From the NCBI RefSeq assembly GCF_031755915.1, contig NC_083380.1, positions 28,305,501 to 28,369,500 of the forward strand: a stretch of DNA of 64,000 bases, read 5' to 3'. The stretch comes from Ziziphus jujuba. Taxonomy: Eukaryota; Streptophyta; Magnoliopsida; Rosales; Rhamnaceae. Every line of letters starts with the position of its first letter. Positions within the stretch are counted from its first letter, which is position 1. Position numbers and translations under genes: made by a program. The notes under the pieces are model-generated. The model worked only from the letters and a program-made list of their open reading frames with translations, did not search any database and was not told where the DNA came from. Of this stretch, positions 60,301 through 64,000 are shown piece after piece.

Positions 60301-62759
60301 ATGTACTTGAGAAATACATCTAAACATATTGGTGGCTATTTTGGTTGTTTGATGCCTTTAGTTCCAGTGGCAAATGTTTCTTATTCTGTTGAGCAGGCTG
60401 GATCATGACATTTTATTTGATAACGTGATATAATATGAACATGTCGATTCTCTAAATTTTAAAAATATTGTCTTTACTTTGTTTTTCAATTTTGGGTGTG
60501 TTTACTGAAGAATAAAAGAATATCACAGTGCGTTAGTGTTTATTTTTATATATAATTTAAGGGAACTTTCTATTTTGTTTGGTATGTATTTGATGTCTTT
60601 TTTGTGCTTGGTATATTAGATTGGAAAACTAGTGTACATTTCTTGATATAATAAGTGATAATTTTCCCTCTTGAATAAAATTTGTTGCTTCGTGAAAGAA
60701 TAGAGGTCATGGACACTTTTCAATTGATTGTTGTGATTTTGAGATTTAAATGCTGTAGGAATTCATTGGAGGAGTTGCATTATAAGGTACTTCTAAAGAC
60801 GTTTCTTGATATGTCAATCACTGCCTTACAGGGTGGAACTTGAAAATCTCTCGGATCCGTAGGTTGCAGTTGGCTTTGCACTATCTGAAATTTGATGAAA
60901 TAGAGCTGTAAGAGCTATATACTTTTCTATTATATTACTGCTACCTCATTAAAACAATGATACCTAATTTTGTTCTTGCTTATTTCAACATTGGAGTGTA
61001 TCTTTATATGTGATGCATTCACAAATGCTGAAGAAAACTTGGCAAGGCACTTATATCTCAAGCTAGGGACATAAGAACACATGCACAATGTAATTAGTTT
61101 ATTTTCAAATGAGATTTTTGGAATAACTATTTTATATAATTTTTATTGTATTCTTCTTATACCGTTGTTAAAAGAAAATTGTGATATTGTGAACAATGTG
61201 AGATTTGTTAATCTAATTCTGAAGTTACTTCAATTAAGAAAACAGGTGTTTTCTCTCTCTTTCTCTCTCTCTCTCTCTCTTGATTCTTCAGTTATCATCT
61301 CTGAGTGTATAATCCATTATGATATTCGAGGATAGCATTGATTATTAACTGAGTAATTTGCTCCTAGCTTAGTGGCTTCCATTAAATGTTTTATTTCTAG
61401 AGGGTATAATTTTCAAATTTATGCTACTGGGAAAGAGGTTCAACAATGCATCGTTAAGCATGTTTTTGCTGTCCTTTTTGTGCTGGGTATAATGATGGAT
61501 GGTTAGTCCACTTTTTCTGCCTTGTAACTTCTTTTTTATATTTTTATTTTTAAATAAATTCCTTTCTTAAAAAAGTGAAAGAAATAGAAAGCTTATTGTC
61601 GCTCAAACTTCTAGTGTGCAGGGAAAAATCTAGATGGACCTTTTCTTTTTTTGCAAATAAATATATGAAAAGACTTATGGGCCACAATAAGCATTATGAA
61701 GTAGCACAAAATTGATTTATAAATTAAATGAACTTGTGAAAAAATTTGGGAGAACCTAGTGAATGTCTAGTCACCATAGAGCCACCTCAAAAAACTAATA
61801 ATCTGTAATATCTGACATAGAGAGCTCCTACCTTATGATAGTATAACAGTTACGTTTCTTATAAAAAGAAGTCTAACGTCTTTTGACCAAATAAAATAAA
61901 TACTGCATCTCTCCATGCAGTTCTAATACTCCTAAGGACTTTAAAGACTGCCCTTATAATTTGAATTGAGTCCGAAAAGTGTTATGTAGTTTTCTTTTCG
62001 TTTAGTTGGTAACTTAATCTTAAGATTTAGTGGATTTATTTTTCTTTTTTGATGGTATATGGTTACATTTCTTATAGAAAGAAGTCTTAACATTTCTCTT
62101 TGACCAAATAAAATAAAACAGCATCTGTCCAAGCAGTTCTAATATTCCTAAGGTGTTTAAAGACAGCCCTTCTTTATCATTTGGATTGAGCTGGAAAGAT
62201 CTTGTGTGGTTTTCTTTTTGTTTAGTGGTAACTTAATCTTAAGGTTTAGTGGATTCATCATCTTCTTGAAACCTTGCACTATCTTTACAATAAACGATAT
62301 TTATGTTTCTCTTTAAAAAAATACATATACACATATAAGCTATATAGTTGAGGTTTTAGTTCCTAAGAAATTGTGTTTATGAGAAATACCAACTGTTGAT
62401 TGCACTTTCCTTTTGATGGACGAACAGATCTTTGGAAATGCTTGTAGGTGTCAATTTGGCAGAAGAAGGTATCTTGAGAATGCTCTTTGCTGCTGTTTAT
62501 CTTATGCTATTTAAAGTTGGCAGTGAGAACGATGTTTCTGCTGCTTCAAGGTAAAACCTTACAAATTTTAATTCATTCCCATGTTTTATTGCTAATGATG
62601 ATTTTATATACCATTTTCTTGCATTTTTTTACACTAACATCTTAAAAGACATTGATTAAGTGTACAATTAGAAGACTTTGGACCAACTATAAATTATTCA
62701 TTCCAATTTTAGGTTCCACTTCACTAAGTTTGCGCAGGTTTTATTGATTTGTGTTTGCT

Positions 62760-62806
<47 letters not shown>

Positions 62807-63005
62807 TGTTTCTTTTTGGCTACCCCAATGCGCCTTTGCTTATATCTAGTAATATGAATTTTGTTAGTCATGGTATATATGGATTTTTGTGTTCCTAGGG
62901 AGATCACATTTTTCCTACATTTGGTGAGTTATCTAATTTTTATGATGTAGTTATCATTCAACTGAACATTTTATTTTTATGGTAACAACTTGAGTGACTG
63001 CATCT

Positions 63006-63036
<31 letters not shown>

Positions 63037-63934
63037 TAATTTTGTAGAAGAAGTGAAGAACTATATTGACATCTCATAGTTGGTATGTAGAAAAATGAAA
63101 AATGAAATTAATATAAAGAATTTTCTTGGCATACAAGGATGTGATTGAAATCTGTTTTCTTGGTATCTGAGGATGATAATTTGCTAATGATGTTTATGAT
63201 GGGTGAAATTTGAAGTTTGATTGTCCAGGAGGTCTTTAGAACTTTAATATTGATTTGCTTATAATTTTTATGATTTACCCTGCTGATGCTTTTATTTATG
63301 TTTCAAAATTTTTAAGAAACACCATAAACACTCATAACTATATAACATTCGCACATAAACAAATATATATAACTTTGGTATTAGTTAAAAAGTGTACCTT
63401 AAGATATGCAATATTTTAGATATACGATACACTTTTTTCACAAAATGGTTCACACAGTGCTATACATATTGATGACATGAATTTATAATTTTTGGCATCG
63501 ATTATGGTTACCATGGATTTGTTAGCCACCTTGGAGTCAAGTTTTTCTTGTTACATATATGAAACAACATATGTTTAATGTTGTTGTTTTTCGATAAAAA
63601 AGGATGGTTGGAATATTACATTAAATCTGTCATTTGTATAAATATGTTCATAACTTTGTGTTTGAAACTTCCTTTACCTAATTTTGTATCTAGGCTTCTT
63701 GTGTTGGCTGCTCGCTTTGCGACCAAAATGATTCGTAAATATGGGTTGCTGCAGTATAATGGTTATCCACAAGGAGGGAGGCAACTACTTTCTCTTCCAT
63801 CAGTTTTACCAGATAAAGTACAAACTGAAGTGCAAAATTCACAAAGGCTTCAAGAGATGGCTCATTTTTTGGAAATTATTCGGAATCTGCAATCTCGACT
63901 AAGTTCTAAGTTTAAGAGGCCAGGCCAAGGATCG
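57303..63934 (+). CDS. SPG11-like: Spatacsin (SPG11) homologue, N-terminal part, runs off the window
   Basis: Five exons are visible: 57303-57480, 57653-59890, 60832-60907, 62428-62550 and 63694-63934. They join in frame to about 952 residues; the donor at 63935 (GTATGA) leads to an intron leaving the window. The ATG at 57303 begins MDLPLRGEGPAILQLQRWGP. Key text includes VGDVESLAWGVCGD, FREFLFVSGNHGVTVHAF, and the helical stretch WNLKISRIRRLQLALHYLKF then LVLAARFATKMIRKYGLLQY, as in plant proteins annotated 'spatacsin carboxy-terminus protein' (Arabidopsis At4g39420, about 3,200 residues). So roughly the first third is here. Animal spatacsin works with AP-5 and spastizin in lysosome/endosome recycling; the plant role is poorly known. 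The duplicated hexapeptide DGYFNY-DGYFNY is encoded at about 59167-59202. The family call is from recall of plant homologues and could not be aligned here. Confidence 0.82.
62763..62800. repeat. (CT)n microsatellite in intron 4
   Basis: CT dinucleotides with one TTT interruption, within the intron 62551-63693 of the spatacsin homologue. A shorter CT tract lies in intron 3 (61254-61281) and an (ATT)n run at 63006-63031. Confidence 0.9.
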
Positions 63935-64000
63935 GTATGATTGTAGTGTGATTCTTCCATGCTTTCTGCGCTCATTGTTACATTTTTGTTACATATGTTA

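Overview
The window is nuclear DNA of a flowering plant, almost certainly a eudicot. Genes have GT-AG introns, intergenic DNA is very AT-rich, and it carries long (GA)n and (AT)n microsatellites, hAT-type MITEs, a LINE remnant and a plant-type LTR retrotransposon. A rosid is likely, but I cannot fix the species.

Layout: 1-9.4 kb is gene-poor and holds several small DNA transposons, one (1527-2129) with perfect 8-bp target duplications. A complete non-autonomous LTR retrotransposon lies at 9400-15864 on the minus strand. It has two ~2.94 kb LTRs, only 587 bp between them, a primer-binding site, a polypurine tract and a perfect TATAC target duplication. Beside it is an intronless JINGUBANG-like WD40 gene (16661-17950, +). 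A second hAT-like element is at 20085-20648. Next come a seven-exon plastid-type RsmG rRNA methyltransferase gene (23358-26620, -) and a dead LINE interrupted by a hAT-like element (27532-30555, -). A low-complexity small ORF at 34339-34659 may or may not be a gene. A 15-coding-exon ubiquitin C-terminal hydrolase-related gene occupies 39483-48085 (-). The stretch 48.5-57 kb is AT-rich and repeat-derived. The first five exons of a spatacsin (SPG11) homologue start at 57303 (+) and run off the right edge.

The four well-supported genes have unrelated roles: pollen or signalling WD40 scaffold, organellar 16S rRNA methylation, UCH-like protein, and endolysosomal spatacsin. They do not form a pathway. 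Exon joins were worked out by hand from splice signals, reading-frame continuity and family resemblance. For RsmG and the UCH-like gene the exon lengths sum to an intact frame. I saw no rRNA, tRNA or CRISPR array. I did not find a convincing new biological system. The most unusual items are the coding-free giant-LTR element, the altered Cys box of the UCH-like gene, and the LINE/hAT junction that lost the reverse transcriptase.
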